Source: DATLWN01 sp963764315
GTDB taxonomy: Bacteria; Pseudomonadota; Zetaproteobacteria; Mariprofundales; Mariprofundaceae
Assembly (NCBI GenBank): GCA_963764315.1
Contig: CAVXSB010000009.1
Coordinates: 124,001-188,000 of the forward strand
Length of the DNA: 64,000 nucleotides
Direction: 5' to 3'
Positions within the stretch are counted from its first letter, which is position 1; the number at the start of each line of letters is the position of its first letter. A program made the translations under genes and the position numbers. The notes under the pieces are model-generated. The model saw nothing but the letters and a program-made list of their open reading frames with translations, was not told the origin of the DNA and did no database searches. Shown here one piece after another: positions 26,495-35,827 of the stretch.

Positions 26495-29112
26495 GCGCGC
26501 ACAAGAATCATCAGGACAAGGCGGAGCACACGCCGATGATGCAGCAGTACCTGCGCATCAAGGCGGAGTATGCCGACTGTATCCTGTTCTACCGCATGGG
26601 CGACTTCTACGAGATGTTCTTCGATGACGCCGTCGACGCGGCGGGACTGCTGGACATTGCCCTGACCAAGCGCGGCAAGTCGAATGGCGAGGACATCCCG
26701 ATGTGCGGCGTGCCCTGGCATCAGGCCGAGGGCTACCTGGCGCGACTGGTGGCAGGGGACCGACGCGTGGCCATCTGCGAGCAGATGGAACCGCCGGGCG
26801 AGGCCAAGGGACCGGTGCGGCGCGAGGTCGTGCGCGTGGTCACCCCCGGCACGCTGACCGAGAGCGAACTGTTGGACCAGCGCGCCAGCGCCATGCTCGC
26901 GTCCCTGGTCCGGCACGGCCCGCGCTGGGGTGTTGCGGCCGTCGACCTGTCCGCCGGTCGCTGGCGGCTGATGGAGGGGCAGGGCGAAGCCTCCCTGTCC
27001 GAATATCTGGGCGTGCTGAATCCTGCCGAATTGCTGCTGGTGCGTAGCGCCGAGGCGCCCGTGCGCGTTCCCGTACAGTATCCCGGCGACTGGGCCTTCT
27101 CCCCCGAGGTGGCCGAGGAGCGGCTTTCCGAGCGCTTCGGCGTCGGTGACTGGCAGGCGCTGAATCTGGCCCGACACGCCGAGGTGGCCGCAGCGGTGGG
27201 CGCGGTGCTGGTGTACCTGGAACAGACGCAGAAACGCAGCCTCGAACATCTGGAGCTGCCGGCCTACGTGGATGCCGCACCGGGCATGCAGATCGATGCG
27301 CGCTCGCGGCGCAACCTGGAGCTGTATGCCTCGCTGAACGGCGATGCCGAGGGCGGGCTTCTGTCGGTGCTGGACGAGACGGTGACGCCGATGGGCGCCA
27401 GGATGCTGCGCCAGTGGCTGGATTTCCCGCTGGCCGATATCAAGGCCGTGGGCCGGCGCCAGGATGCGGTGCAGAGCCTCGTCGACGATATGGATGCGCG
27501 CGATGGTCTGCGCAGGCAGCTGGCCACGGTACGCGACATGGAACGCATGCTGACGCGCATCGTGCTGGATCGGGCCTCACCGAGGGATTTCCGGGGGCTG
27601 GCCGACAGCCTGTCGGCGCTGCCCGGGCTGCGCGACGTGCTGGGCGAGCGCCTGGGCATGTATGCAGAGCTGACGAGCGCACTTTCCGGCCTGGACGCGC
27701 TGGCCCAGCACCTGGATGCGGCCTTGGTCGCGACCTGCCCGCCGCATCTGCGCGAGGGCGGGTTGATCAGGGACGGCTTCGATGCCGAGCTCGACCGGCT
27801 GCGTGGGCTCTCCACCGATGCCGACGACTGGCTGAAGTCCTACGAGGCGCGCGAACGCGAGCGTACGGGCCTGGCCAATCTGCGCGTCAAGTACAACAAG
27901 GTGTTCGGCTATTTCATCGAGATCTCGCGCGCCCAGGCCAAGGACGCGCCTGCCGACTACGTGCGCAAGCAGACGCTGGTGAATGCCGAGCGCTTTATCA
28001 CCGACGAACTGCATGGCTTCGAGTCCGAGATCCTGGGTGCTCGCGACGCCGCCCTGGCGCGCGAGATGGCGCTGATCGGCGAGCTTACGCAGGCGATCGG
28101 CGCTGCCGCCGCCGCCATTCAGGCCGCGGCGCGCGCCGTGGCCGTGCTCGACGTGCTGGGTTGTTTTGCGCACCTGGCGGTCAGCCATCGCTATTGCCGC
28201 CCGGTGCTGCAGGAGGGGGCCACCCTGGCCGTCGAGGCCGGGCGCCACCCGCTGGTGGAGCGGCGCCTGGATTCCGGTACACCCTTCGTGCCAAACGACA
28301 TCGCCATGGACATGAAGAAGCGGCGTTTCATGCTGCTGACCGGCCCGAATATGGGCGGAAAGTCCACCTATATGCGCCAGGTGGCCTGGCTGGTGTGGCT
28401 GGCGCATACCGGCTGCTATGTGCCGGCCGAGAGCGCACGCGTGCCGCTGACCCGGCGCATCTTCACGCGCATCGGCGCCGGCGACGAGCTGGCCATGGGC
28501 CGCTCCACCTTCATGGTCGAGATGATGGAAACGGCGACGATCCTGAACCAGCTGGAGCCGCGATCCCTGGTCATCATCGACGAGATCGGGCGCGGCACCA
28601 GTACCTGGGACGGCATGGCCATCGCCTGGTCGGTGGCCGAGCGCCTGGCGCGCAGCGAGCAGGTGCTGACGCTGTTCGCTACGCATTACCATGAGATGAC
28701 AGCGCTACCCGACGAGTATGCAGTGGCGTTCAACGCCTCGGTGCAGGTGCGCGAATGGAACGGCAGCGTCGTCTTTCTGCATCGCATCGAGGAGGGGGCG
28801 GCCGACCGTTCGCACGGCATCGCCGTGGCCCAGCTGGCCGGATTGCCGCCGGATGTGGTGCGCCGGGCGCGCGAACACCTGTTCCGGCTCGAGCACAACG
28901 CGGAGCTCGCGGCCGAGGAGGGCAAGAACCAGCTCGGGCTGTTCGCCGAGGCCGAGAAGCGTCGCCAGCGCCAAATGGTCGAGGAAGCGGCGCAGATTCT
29001 GGCGGCAATCTCGGCGCTCGACGTCGAGTCCATGCGCCCGATCGATGCCCTGAATGCCATGGACGGGCTGAAGCGCCGGGCTGCGGCATGGACGACGTCG
29101 GAGCGCCGATGA
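26491..29112 (+). CDS. mutS: DNA mismatch repair protein MutS
   Basis: Recognises mismatches and small loops and recruits MutL. The 873 residues contain the mismatch-reading motif FYRMGDFYEMF (Phe and Glu of the F-x-E wedge) near residue 35, connector and lever domains, clamp, and the ATPase with Walker A TGPNMGGKST, signature STFMVEMMETA, Walker B VIIDEIGRGTST and the His in ATHYHEMT. The C-terminal region ends with helix-turn-helix and tetramer-type sequence. Start chosen at ATG 26491 because MutS homology begins about 20 residues later; the frame is open upstream but without homology. It overlaps the glnD start (ATGA), an unusual neighbour. Confidence 0.97.
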   Translation: MSAHKNHQDKAEHTPMMQQYLRIKAEYADCILFYRMGDFYEMFFDDAVDAAGLLDIALTKRGKSNGEDIPMCGVPWHQAEGYLARLVAGDRRVAICEQMEPPGEAKGPVRREVVRVVTPGTLTESELLDQRASAMLASLVRHGPRWGVAAVDLSAGRWRLMEGQGEASLSEYLGVLNPAELLLVRSAEAPVRVPVQYPGDWAFSPEVAEERLSERFGVGDWQALNLARHAEVAAAVGAVLVYLEQTQKRSLEHLELPAYVDAAPGMQIDARSRRNLELYASLNGDAEGGLLSVLDETVTPMGARMLRQWLDFPLADIKAVGRRQDAVQSLVDDMDARDGLRRQLATVRDMERMLTRIVLDRASPRDFRGLADSLSALPGLRDVLGERLGMYAELTSALSGLDALAQHLDAALVATCPPHLREGGLIRDGFDAELDRLRGLSTDADDWLKSYEARERERTGLANLRVKYNKVFGYFIEISRAQAKDAPADYVRKQTLVNAERFITDELHGFESEILGARDAALAREMALIGELTQAIGAAAAAIQAAARAVAVLDVLGCFAHLAVSHRYCRPVLQEGATLAVEAGRHPLVERRLDSGTPFVPNDIAMDMKKRRFMLLTGPNMGGKSTYMRQVAWLVWLAHTGCYVPAESARVPLTRRIFTRIGAGDELAMGRSTFMVEMMETATILNQLEPRSLVIIDEIGRGTSTWDGMAIAWSVAERLARSEQVLTLFATHYHEMTALPDEYAVAFNASVQVREWNGSVVFLHRIEEGAADRSHGIAVAQLAGLPPDVVRRAREHLFRLEHNAELAAEEGKNQLGLFAEAEKRRQRQMVEEAAQILAAISALDVESMRPIDALNAMDGLKRRAAAWTTSERR

Positions 29113-31703
29113 GTACCATGAACAAGACCAGGGATCATGATGCCGGACGGCAGCTTGCGGCCGTATACGCCGAGGTCGCCGCCATGCTGGCCGAGGGAGC
29201 GAATGGGGCGGCGCTGGTACAGCAGATGTGTCGGGGTGTGGATGCGCTGCTGACCGGATTGTGGGCAAGTATCGCCGGCGAGGCGGCCGGGCGTGTGGAT
29301 ATGCTGGCGGTCGGCGGTTACGGCCGCGGCGAGCTTTGTCCCCATTCGGACTGGGACCTGTGGTTCATCGTTCCCGACCACGACTCGCCGGACATCAACG
29401 CCGCCATCGAGGGCTTCATGTATGCCATGTGGGACATGAATGCCCATGTCGGCCATGCCGTGCGCACCGTCGACGAATCGATCAAGCACCTGAGCGAAGA
29501 CTGGAATTCGGCCACGGCGGCCCTGGAGACGCGCCTGTTGCATGGCGAGGGGAAGCTGTTCGCCGAATTGCAGCGCCAGGACGCCCGCTTCTTTGCCAAG
29601 CGACGCAAGGCCTTCGTGCAGGCCAAGATGGAAGAAATGCAGGCGCGGCATGCGCGCGGCGGCGGCACCGCCTTTTTGATGGAGCCGGACATCAAGGAGG
29701 GGAAGGGCAGCCTGCGCGATGTGCAGGGCATCTTCTGGATGGCCAAGGCCTGGTATGCGGTCGAGCGCCTGGACAGCCTGGTGGACATGGGGGTGATGAC
29801 GGCGCGCGAGCTCAAGCAGCTCAGGGCCGCCCGCAACTTCCTGTGGCGTTGCCGCACCGGCCTGCACCTGACGGCCGGGCGCGCCATGGATCGCATGGGC
29901 TTCGAGCAGCAGGCGGATCTCGCCACGCGCTTCGGTTATACGGACCAGCCCGGGCAATACGCCGTCGATGTGTTCATGAAGCAGTACTTCCGCCATGCCG
30001 GGCGCATCTCGCGCATCACGCACCTGATGGAGATGCATTTCGAGGAGCAGTTGCATCCGAAGCGCTTCGTGCGCCGCAAGGTCATCGGCGACGGCCTGGT
30101 GCTCGAAGGGGACCGGGTGGGCCTGCGCGACACCCGCGTGTTCGAGGAGAACCCGCTACGCCTGTTGCGCATCTTCCATGTGGCGCAGATGGATCACCGC
30201 CACCTGTCCAGTCAGGCGCTGCGCCTGGCCAGGGAGCAGGTGACGCTGCTGACCCCACGCTTACGCAACAGTGCCGAGGCCTCGGCGCTATTCCTGCAGA
30301 TCCTGAGTTCGCCGCGCAATGTGGCCTGGGCGCTGCGCGAGATGAACGTCACCGGCGTGCTCGGCCGCTTCATTCCCGACTTCCGGCGCATCGTCGGCCA
30401 GGGCCAGTTCAACCGCTACCATTCCTACACCGTCGACGAGCACACGATCCGTGCCGTGGCCGAGGCGCGCAACATGGTGCACGGGGATCTGGGGGGTACG
30501 CGCCTGGCGCTGGCGGAGCATCTGATGCAGCGCTTGCATCGGCCGGAGCTCGTCTACCTCGCCCTGCTCTTCCACGATATCGCCAAGGGCCGGCCCGGCG
30601 ACCATTCCGAGGTCGGCGAGAACCTGGCCCGACGCTTCTGCCTGCGCCTGGGACTGTCCCGCGACGATGCCGAGCTCGTGGCCTGGCTGGTGCGCCAGCA
30701 CCTGTTGATGGCCATGGTGTCGCAGCGCTCGGACCTTTCCGATCCCACCGTCATCGCCCGCTTCGCCGCCCAGATCGGGGACATGGAGCGCCTGACTTGC
30801 CTGCTGGTTCTGACCGTGGCCGATATCTCCGCCGTCGGCCCGACGACCTGGAACGAATGGAAGGGCTCGCTACTCGAGGAGCTGTACCGGGCTACCGAGC
30901 TGCAGCTGATGAATCCGGACGGGCACAGCAGCGAATTGAAGGCACGCGTGAAGATGCGTGTGAAGAGCCTGTTGTCTGCCGTCTCGGGTACGGAGCGCGC
31001 CGGCATCGCCGCTGCCTGCGCCATCCTGCCGGAGCGCTGCATCATGCAGTTCGAGGTCGAGCGGCTCAGGCCGATCACCGCCCTGATCGCACGCTCGGGC
31101 GAGGGCCAGGGGGTCGGCGTCGATATCGATGTGCAGCGCGACGAGACGCGGCTGCTGGTGCTGGCCCACGAGCGCGCGGGCCTGTTCGCCGGGCTTACCG
31201 GCATCATGGCCGGCGGTTTCGTCAATATCGCCTCGGCGCATGCCTACGAACTCGCCGACGGGCGGGTGCTCGACGTGTTCCGCATCCAGACGCCGGACGG
31301 CCATGCCCTGGAGGTGCAGAGCGATCTGGACAGGCTGTGCCAGCGCATCGGCGTGCTGCTCGATGAACCGGGCGAGGCGAAACCGCCCGCGGTGCGCGCC
31401 CCGAAGATCCACATCCTGATGCGCCACGTGCGGGTGAAGGCACAACCACTGCCTACAGCCTCGACGCGGCATACCGTTATCGAGGTGACGGCGGCCGATC
31501 GGCCGGGCCTGTTGGCGCAGCTGGCGTATACGCTGTACCGGACCGGCTATGCCCTGCGCGGAGCCAACATCGCCACCTTCGGCGAGAAGGTCGTGGATGT
31601 GTTCTTCGTGCAGCGCCCGGACGGGCAGCGGCTGGACAGCGACGAGGCCGCTTCGCTGTGCACGGCCCTGGCCGAGACGGCAAGACTGACGGAAGACGCA
31701 TGA
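29109..31703 (+). CDS. glnD: PII uridylyltransferase / uridylyl-removing enzyme GlnD
   Basis: Central nitrogen sensor that adds UMP to PII proteins when glutamine is low and removes it when glutamine is high. The 864 residues hold a nucleotidyltransferase domain (GGYGRGELCPHSDWDLWF near residue 65), a GlnE-like helical linker, an HD hydrolase domain (YLALLFHDIAKGRPGDHSE, then VRQHLLM) and two C-terminal ACT domains (LLVLAHERAGLFAGLTGIM and TVIEVTAADRPGLLAQLAYT) that bind glutamine. The start is fixed by the ATGA overlap with mutS; in-frame ATGs further upstream lie inside mutS. The usual partners map or dapD are not here; its stop overlaps the patatin gene. Confidence 0.97.
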   Translation: MSTMNKTRDHDAGRQLAAVYAEVAAMLAEGANGAALVQQMCRGVDALLTGLWASIAGEAAGRVDMLAVGGYGRGELCPHSDWDLWFIVPDHDSPDINAAIEGFMYAMWDMNAHVGHAVRTVDESIKHLSEDWNSATAALETRLLHGEGKLFAELQRQDARFFAKRRKAFVQAKMEEMQARHARGGGTAFLMEPDIKEGKGSLRDVQGIFWMAKAWYAVERLDSLVDMGVMTARELKQLRAARNFLWRCRTGLHLTAGRAMDRMGFEQQADLATRFGYTDQPGQYAVDVFMKQYFRHAGRISRITHLMEMHFEEQLHPKRFVRRKVIGDGLVLEGDRVGLRDTRVFEENPLRLLRIFHVAQMDHRHLSSQALRLAREQVTLLTPRLRNSAEASALFLQILSSPRNVAWALREMNVTGVLGRFIPDFRRIVGQGQFNRYHSYTVDEHTIRAVAEARNMVHGDLGGTRLALAEHLMQRLHRPELVYLALLFHDIAKGRPGDHSEVGENLARRFCLRLGLSRDDAELVAWLVRQHLLMAMVSQRSDLSDPTVIARFAAQIGDMERLTCLLVLTVADISAVGPTTWNEWKGSLLEELYRATELQLMNPDGHSSELKARVKMRVKSLLSAVSGTERAGIAAACAILPERCIMQFEVERLRPITALIARSGEGQGVGVDIDVQRDETRLLVLAHERAGLFAGLTGIMAGGFVNIASAHAYELADGRVLDVFRIQTPDGHALEVQSDLDRLCQRIGVLLDEPGEAKPPAVRAPKIHILMRHVRVKAQPLPTASTRHTVIEVTAADRPGLLAQLAYTLYRTGYALRGANIATFGEKVVDVFFVQRPDGQRLDSDEAASLCTALAETARLTEDA

Positions 31704-32605
31704 AGGCATGGTGGAAGAAGGATGGGGGGGCATCGCCGGAGCGTCGCTTCGTGCTGGCACTCGGCGGCGGGGGCGGCCGGGGCCTGGCGCACCTGGGGGT
31801 ATTGGACGTGCTCGAGGAGCACGAACTGCGTCCGCGCGCCATCGTCGGCAGCAGTATCGGCGCCCTCTTCGGGACCATGTATGCGCTGCAACCGGATGCC
31901 GGGCGCGTTATCGAACGGGTCACCGCCTTCCTGCGTTCCCCGGCCTTCGCGGAGCTGAACCTGCCGGTCATCGACGGTGCCGAGATCGAGGATCAGTCCT
32001 GGCTTTCCGTGCTGACGGCGGCGGCGCGTCAGACCATGCTGTATACGCGCGCTGCCACCGGCATCGCCGTCAGCCATGCCGATACCCTGGTCGGCATCGT
32101 GAACACGCTGTGCGAGGGGAAATCCTACGCGGACCTCGTCATCCCCATGTACATCAGCGCCGTGCGTTTCCCCAGCGGCGAATGCCATGTGTTCGACGAT
32201 GGCGATCTGGTGCGCATCATCGCCGCCAGCATGGCCGTGCCCGGCGTGTTCGAGCCGCTGGAGGTCGACGGCGACAAATATGTCGACGGGGGACTCGCCG
32301 CCGAGGTGCCGGCGCGCGAGGCCCGTCAGGTCAGCGATGACGATGTCGTCGTCGCCGTCAATGTCGGTGCGCGTCCCGATCCGGGCTTTGAGCCGAGCAA
32401 TGTGCTGTCCATGCTCGATTGGTCGACGCGTGTGAAGGCGCTGTACCTGCGCCGCTTCGAGAAGGCGCTGGCCGACGTGCTGATCGAGCCGCTGGTCGGC
32501 TTCCGCCAGTGGCACGACTTCTCGCGCGTGGAGGCGGAGATCGAGGCCGGGCGCCAGGCGACGCTGGAGCAGCTGCCGCTGCTACGTCAGCTGCTGGCCC
32601 AGTGA
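31700..32605 (+). CDS. Patatin-like phospholipase (RssA/NTE-type)
   Basis: A 301-residue serine lipid acyl hydrolase with the Ser-Asp dyad: oxyanion loop LALGGGGGRGLAHLGVL, nucleophile GSSIG (Ser about residue 55) and VDGGLA with the catalytic Asp. There is no signal peptide or membrane segment, so it is probably cytoplasmic or peripheral, like E. coli RssA. ATG 31700 overlaps the glnD stop (ATGA), which suggests co-translation with the nitrogen sensor, an association with no obvious functional explanation. True substrates of bacterial RssA-type enzymes are poorly known. Confidence 0.92.
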   Translation: MKAWWKKDGGASPERRFVLALGGGGGRGLAHLGVLDVLEEHELRPRAIVGSSIGALFGTMYALQPDAGRVIERVTAFLRSPAFAELNLPVIDGAEIEDQSWLSVLTAAARQTMLYTRAATGIAVSHADTLVGIVNTLCEGKSYADLVIPMYISAVRFPSGECHVFDDGDLVRIIAASMAVPGVFEPLEVDGDKYVDGGLAAEVPAREARQVSDDDVVVAVNVGARPDPGFEPSNVLSMLDWSTRVKALYLRRFEKALADVLIEPLVGFRQWHDFSRVEAEIEAGRQATLEQLPLLRQLLAQ

Positions 32606-32612
32606 GGCGCGC

Positions 32613-32879
32613 ATGACGCAACCCGGCTGGAACATCAGCGATCCGGTGCAGGTGATGAGCCTCGTCGGCTCGGCGCTGATCCTCATCGCCTATGCCATCA
32701 CCGTGCGCCAGCCTTCCCGCCGGCGCCTGTACTGCACCATCAGTCTGGGCGGTGGCGTGCTGCTGCTGATCGTGGCGTTGATCTACCACAACCTGGGCCT
32801 GACCTTGCTCGAGATCGCCTGGATCTCCATCAACCTGTGGGGGCTTTGGGATTCGCGGCGGGTATCCGATGCGCGTTGA
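32613..32879 (+). CDS. Small membrane protein (CBU_0592-like)
   Basis: An 88-residue protein with three likely membrane helices: VMSLVGSALILIAYAITV, TISLGGGVLLLIVALIYH and LLEIAWISINLWGLW. The pattern resembles a widespread family of small integral membrane proteins of unknown function (named after Coxiella CBU_0592). It begins 7 bp after the patatin gene with GAGGCGCGC upstream, and overlaps murU by 11 bp, so it belongs to the same operon. No enzymatic residues can be proposed. Confidence 0.8.
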   Translation: MTQPGWNISDPVQVMSLVGSALILIAYAITVRQPSRRRLYCTISLGGGVLLLIVALIYHNLGLTLLEIAWISINLWGLWDSRRVSDAR

Positions 32880-33558
32880 CCGTGCCGTGGTACTGGCGGC
32901 CGGCATGGGCACGCGCCTGCGCTGGTTGACGCGCGAGCGGCCGAAGGCGCTGATGCTGATCGGCGGCATGCCGGCTATCGAGATCGTGATCCGCAGGCTC
33001 GCCGCCCAAGGCATTCGCGATATCGCCATTAACCTGCACCATCACGGCGAGACCATCGCCGGGGCGCTGGGGACGGGCGAGCACCTCGGCGTGCGTCTGG
33101 TTTATAGCCGTGAGTCCAGGTTGCTCGATTCCGGCGGCGGCGTGCGCCAGGCGCTTTCCATGCTGCCGGGGGAGGGACTGGTGGCCGTGCACAATGCCGA
33201 TGTATTGAGCGATGTGCCGCTGCAGGAGCTGGCGGCGCGTGCGGTGCCGGGTGGGGGCTGTGCGGCGCTGGTCGACAACCCCGTGCATCATCCCAAGGGC
33301 GATTTCGGCCTGGCGCGGGGGCAGGTGGTGGCCAAGCACCGGGGAGATACCAGCTATACCTTTGCCGGTGTATCGGTGTTCGATGCCTCGGTCATCAGCG
33401 ACTGGCCCGAGGCGATCTTCCCGCTGGCCGAGGTGCTGGAGCGCTTGATGGACGAGGGCCGGCTTGCCGGCTACTACCATCCGGGCCAGTGGCTGGACAT
33501 CGGCCGCCCGCGCGACCTGATGATGGCCTACCGCTTCCTGCAATCGCTGCCGGCATGA
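32869..33558 (+). CDS. murU: Nucleotidyltransferase, MurU-type (N-acetylmuramate alpha-1-phosphate uridylyltransferase)
   Basis: A 229-residue sugar-phosphate nucleotidyltransferase. It has the signature VLAAGMGTRLRWLTRERPKAL near the N-terminus, then LLDSGGGVRQAL, HNADVLSD (metal-binding Asp) and the C-terminal WLDIGRPRDL. These agree with MurU, which makes UDP-MurNAc in the cell-wall recycling pathway that bypasses MurA. The kinase partner AmgK, often adjacent, is not in this window, so a related UTP- or CTP-dependent role cannot be excluded. It overlaps its upstream neighbour by 11 bp and the downstream FAD gene by ATGA. Confidence 0.82.
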   Translation: MRVDRAVVLAAGMGTRLRWLTRERPKALMLIGGMPAIEIVIRRLAAQGIRDIAINLHHHGETIAGALGTGEHLGVRLVYSRESRLLDSGGGVRQALSMLPGEGLVAVHNADVLSDVPLQELAARAVPGGGCAALVDNPVHHPKGDFGLARGQVVAKHRGDTSYTFAGVSVFDASVISDWPEAIFPLAEVLERLMDEGRLAGYYHPGQWLDIGRPRDLMMAYRFLQSLPA

Positions 33559-35177
33559 GGCGCTACCGCATCGCCAACCTGGCGATGGGCCTGGACGAGG
33601 ACGAGGGTCTTCTTGCCGACCGCATCGCGGATCTGCTCGGCATCCCGGCGACCGCGATCTCCGGGTGTCGGGTGGTCAGGCGCGCACTCGATGCCCGCCG
33701 CAAATCCGCCATCCACCATGTCTGCACCGTCGAATGCCTGAGCGACCAGGCCGTCCCCGAGCCGTTGCCCGCTGGCGCCCGCCTCGTCGAGGACTCGGCC
33801 CTGGATGTGGGGCGCCCCGAGGCCCTGCCGCTACGCCCACCGGCCCCCCAAGGGGGGAGGGCCGTCGTCGTCGGTGCCGGCCCGGCCGGGCTGTTTGCGG
33901 CCCTGGCCCTGGCCGAGGCCGGCATGGCCGTGACGCTGCTGGAGCGCGGCCGCGCGGTGGAGGGGCGTATGCGCGACATCGGTCGGCTGCGCGCGCACGG
34001 CGAGCTCGATGGCGAGAGCAATATCTGTTTCGGAGAGGGCGGTGCCGGCACCTATACCGACGGCAAGCTGTACACCCGCATCAAGCATCCCTATGTGCGC
34101 TGGGTGCTGGCCACCTTCGTGCGCTTCGGCGCTTCCCCCGACATCCTCGTCGAGGCCCATCCGCATCTCGGTACCGACCGGCTGGTGCACATCGTGCGGG
34201 AATTGCGCACCCATTTGCAGGGGCTCGGCGTCGACTACCGCTTCGGCGCCCGCGTCGAATCGATCGAGATCAGGGATGGTTCGGCCGCCGGCGTGGTGCT
34301 GGCCGACGGGGAGGTGATCGAGGCCTGCGACGTGGTGCTGGCCATCGGCCATTCGGCGCGTGACACGCTGACGCAGCTACTGGCCCAGGGCCTGCCAATG
34401 CAGGCCAAGGACTTCGCCGTCGGCCTGCGCGCCGAGCATCCGCAGGCGCTGATCGACGCCATTCAGTACGGGCGCATGGCCGGAGATTCCCGGCTCGGGG
34501 CAGCCGAGTACAGCCTGGCGCGGCAGATCGACGATGCGCAGCTCGGCAGGCGCGGCGTCTATACCTTCTGCATGTGTCCGGGCGGCCTCATCGTGCCCTC
34601 GCCGACCGAGCCCGGCATGATGGCCATCAACGGCATGAGCAACGCCAAGCGCTCCAGCCCCTTCGCCAATTCCGGCATCGTGGTGCAGGTGACGCAGGCC
34701 GATCTCGATCGCCAGGGCATCGCCCCCGGCCCCCTGCGCGGCATCGAACTGCAGCGCGAGCTGGAGCGGCACGCCTATCAGGCGACTTCCCGCCCGTACG
34801 CGGCGCCGGCCATGCGCCTGACGGATTTTCTGGCTGGAAAATCTTCGGGCAGCCTGGCGCCGACGCGCTTCCGTCCGGCAGTGGAGCCGGCCGATCTGCA
34901 CGCCATCCTGCCGGCCTGGGTCGCGAAGCCGCTGGCGGCAGGGCTCAAGGGTTTCGATCAGCTGATGCGCGGTTACGTCACGGCCGAGGCCAACCTGCTG
35001 GCCGTGGAATCGCGCACCAGCTCGCCGGTGCGCCTGCCCAGGGGCGAGGACATGCAGAGCGTCGGTCTTCGCGGCCTGTACCCGGTCGGCGAGGGGGCGG
35101 GCTATGCCGGCGGCATCGTCAGCGCCGCCGTCGACGGCCTGAAGGCGGCCGAGGTCATCATCGCCCGACGTGGCTAG
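33555..35177 (+). CDS. FAD-dependent oxidoreductase of the COG2509 type
   Basis: A 540-residue flavoprotein. Residues 1-80 form a small domain of the kind found ahead of the FAD fold in this family (RYRIANLAMGLDEDEGLLADRIADLL...ARRKSAIHHVCTVE). The dinucleotide motif VVVGAGPAGLFAALALAEAG begins near residue 97, followed by ERG, FGEGGAGTYTDGKLYTR, FCMCPGGLIVPSPTEPGM and the C-terminal GLYPVGEGAGYAGGIVSAA. The family is described only as an uncharacterised FAD-dependent dehydrogenase; the reaction is unknown. Start at 33555 is fixed by the ATGA overlap with murU. Confidence 0.88.
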   Translation: MRRYRIANLAMGLDEDEGLLADRIADLLGIPATAISGCRVVRRALDARRKSAIHHVCTVECLSDQAVPEPLPAGARLVEDSALDVGRPEALPLRPPAPQGGRAVVVGAGPAGLFAALALAEAGMAVTLLERGRAVEGRMRDIGRLRAHGELDGESNICFGEGGAGTYTDGKLYTRIKHPYVRWVLATFVRFGASPDILVEAHPHLGTDRLVHIVRELRTHLQGLGVDYRFGARVESIEIRDGSAAGVVLADGEVIEACDVVLAIGHSARDTLTQLLAQGLPMQAKDFAVGLRAEHPQALIDAIQYGRMAGDSRLGAAEYSLARQIDDAQLGRRGVYTFCMCPGGLIVPSPTEPGMMAINGMSNAKRSSPFANSGIVVQVTQADLDRQGIAPGPLRGIELQRELERHAYQATSRPYAAPAMRLTDFLAGKSSGSLAPTRFRPAVEPADLHAILPAWVAKPLAAGLKGFDQLMRGYVTAEANLLAVESRTSSPVRLPRGEDMQSVGLRGLYPVGEGAGYAGGIVSAAVDGLKAAEVIIARRG

Positions 35178-35186
35178 GAGGCAGCG

Positions 35187-35402
35187 ATGCACATGAGCAT
35201 GGATACGGCGACGTTGATGTGGGGCCTGCTGTTCGGCTCCATCGGCCTCGGATTCTTCGTCTATGGCAAAAAACAGCGCCGTGCCGTGCCGCTGATCGCC
35301 GGCCTGGCGCTGATGGCCTTTCCGTATTTCGTCACCAATCCCTACGCCATTGTCGGTATCGGCACGGCGTTGATGGCGGTGCCGTACTTCATCCGCCTCT
35401 GA
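35187..35402 (+). CDS. Small two-helix membrane protein
   Basis: A 71-residue protein with helices LMWGLLFGSIGLGFFVYG and a longer one spanning PLIAGLALMAFPYFVTNPYAIVGIGTALMAVPYF, probably two segments. GGAGG lies 8 nt before the ATG. It resembles small membrane proteins of about 70 residues common in sulfur-oxidising and other proteobacteria whose function is unknown. It is the last gene of the plus-strand run starting at mutS and converges with tusA. Confidence 0.75.
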   Translation: MHMSMDTATLMWGLLFGSIGLGFFVYGKKQRRAVPLIAGLALMAFPYFVTNPYAIVGIGTALMAVPYFIRL

Positions 35403-35471
35403 TGTGGGGCCCGGCCATCGGCCTGTTCCATGTGAGCTGTTGATTGCCGCCGGCATGCGCCGGCCAGATGA

Positions 35472-35693
35472 TTACTTCTGGACCAGAACCACGTGCTGGC
35501 CGTTGTCCCTGGGGTCGATGGACAGCACGATGTAGCCTTGCTCCTCGCAGGAACGCGGCACGTTCTCCAGGGGCTCGCCTTCGTTGAGCAGGACCTCGAG
35601 TTGATCACCCTTATCGAGCTTGGCCAGCATCAGCTTGACCTTGACGAAGGTCATCGGGCAGGTCTCGCGGGTGATGTCGATAAATTGCTTCAT
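35472..35693 (-). CDS. TusA-family sulfur carrier protein
   Basis: A 73-residue two-layer sandwich protein with the family motif TCPMTFVKVKLML, in which Cys is the persulfide-carrying residue (usual form CPxP; the Pro is replaced by Met-Thr here). The remainder, LDKGDQLEVLLNEGEPLENVPRSCEEQGY, is standard. TusA proteins shuttle sulfur for tRNA thiolation and molybdenum cofactor synthesis, and in sulfur oxidisers feed Dsr or sHdr pathways. The immediate upstream gene on the same strand encodes a DsrE2-type protein, which points to a role in sulfur dissimilation. Confidence 0.9.
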   Translation of the reverse strand: MKQFIDITRETCPMTFVKVKLMLAKLDKGDQLEVLLNEGEPLENVPRSCEEQGYIVLSIDPRDNGQHVVLVQK

Positions 35694-35827
35694 GGAGTCT
35701 CCTCAGATGAACATGTCGGGGTACAAAAGTCTGCAGACAACGCGGGCAAGCTTACCATGACACGGCCCCGAGAGTAGCTGCCTTATAGTTATGAACGTAT
35801 GAATTTCGTGACAGGGCAGGGGCCCCG

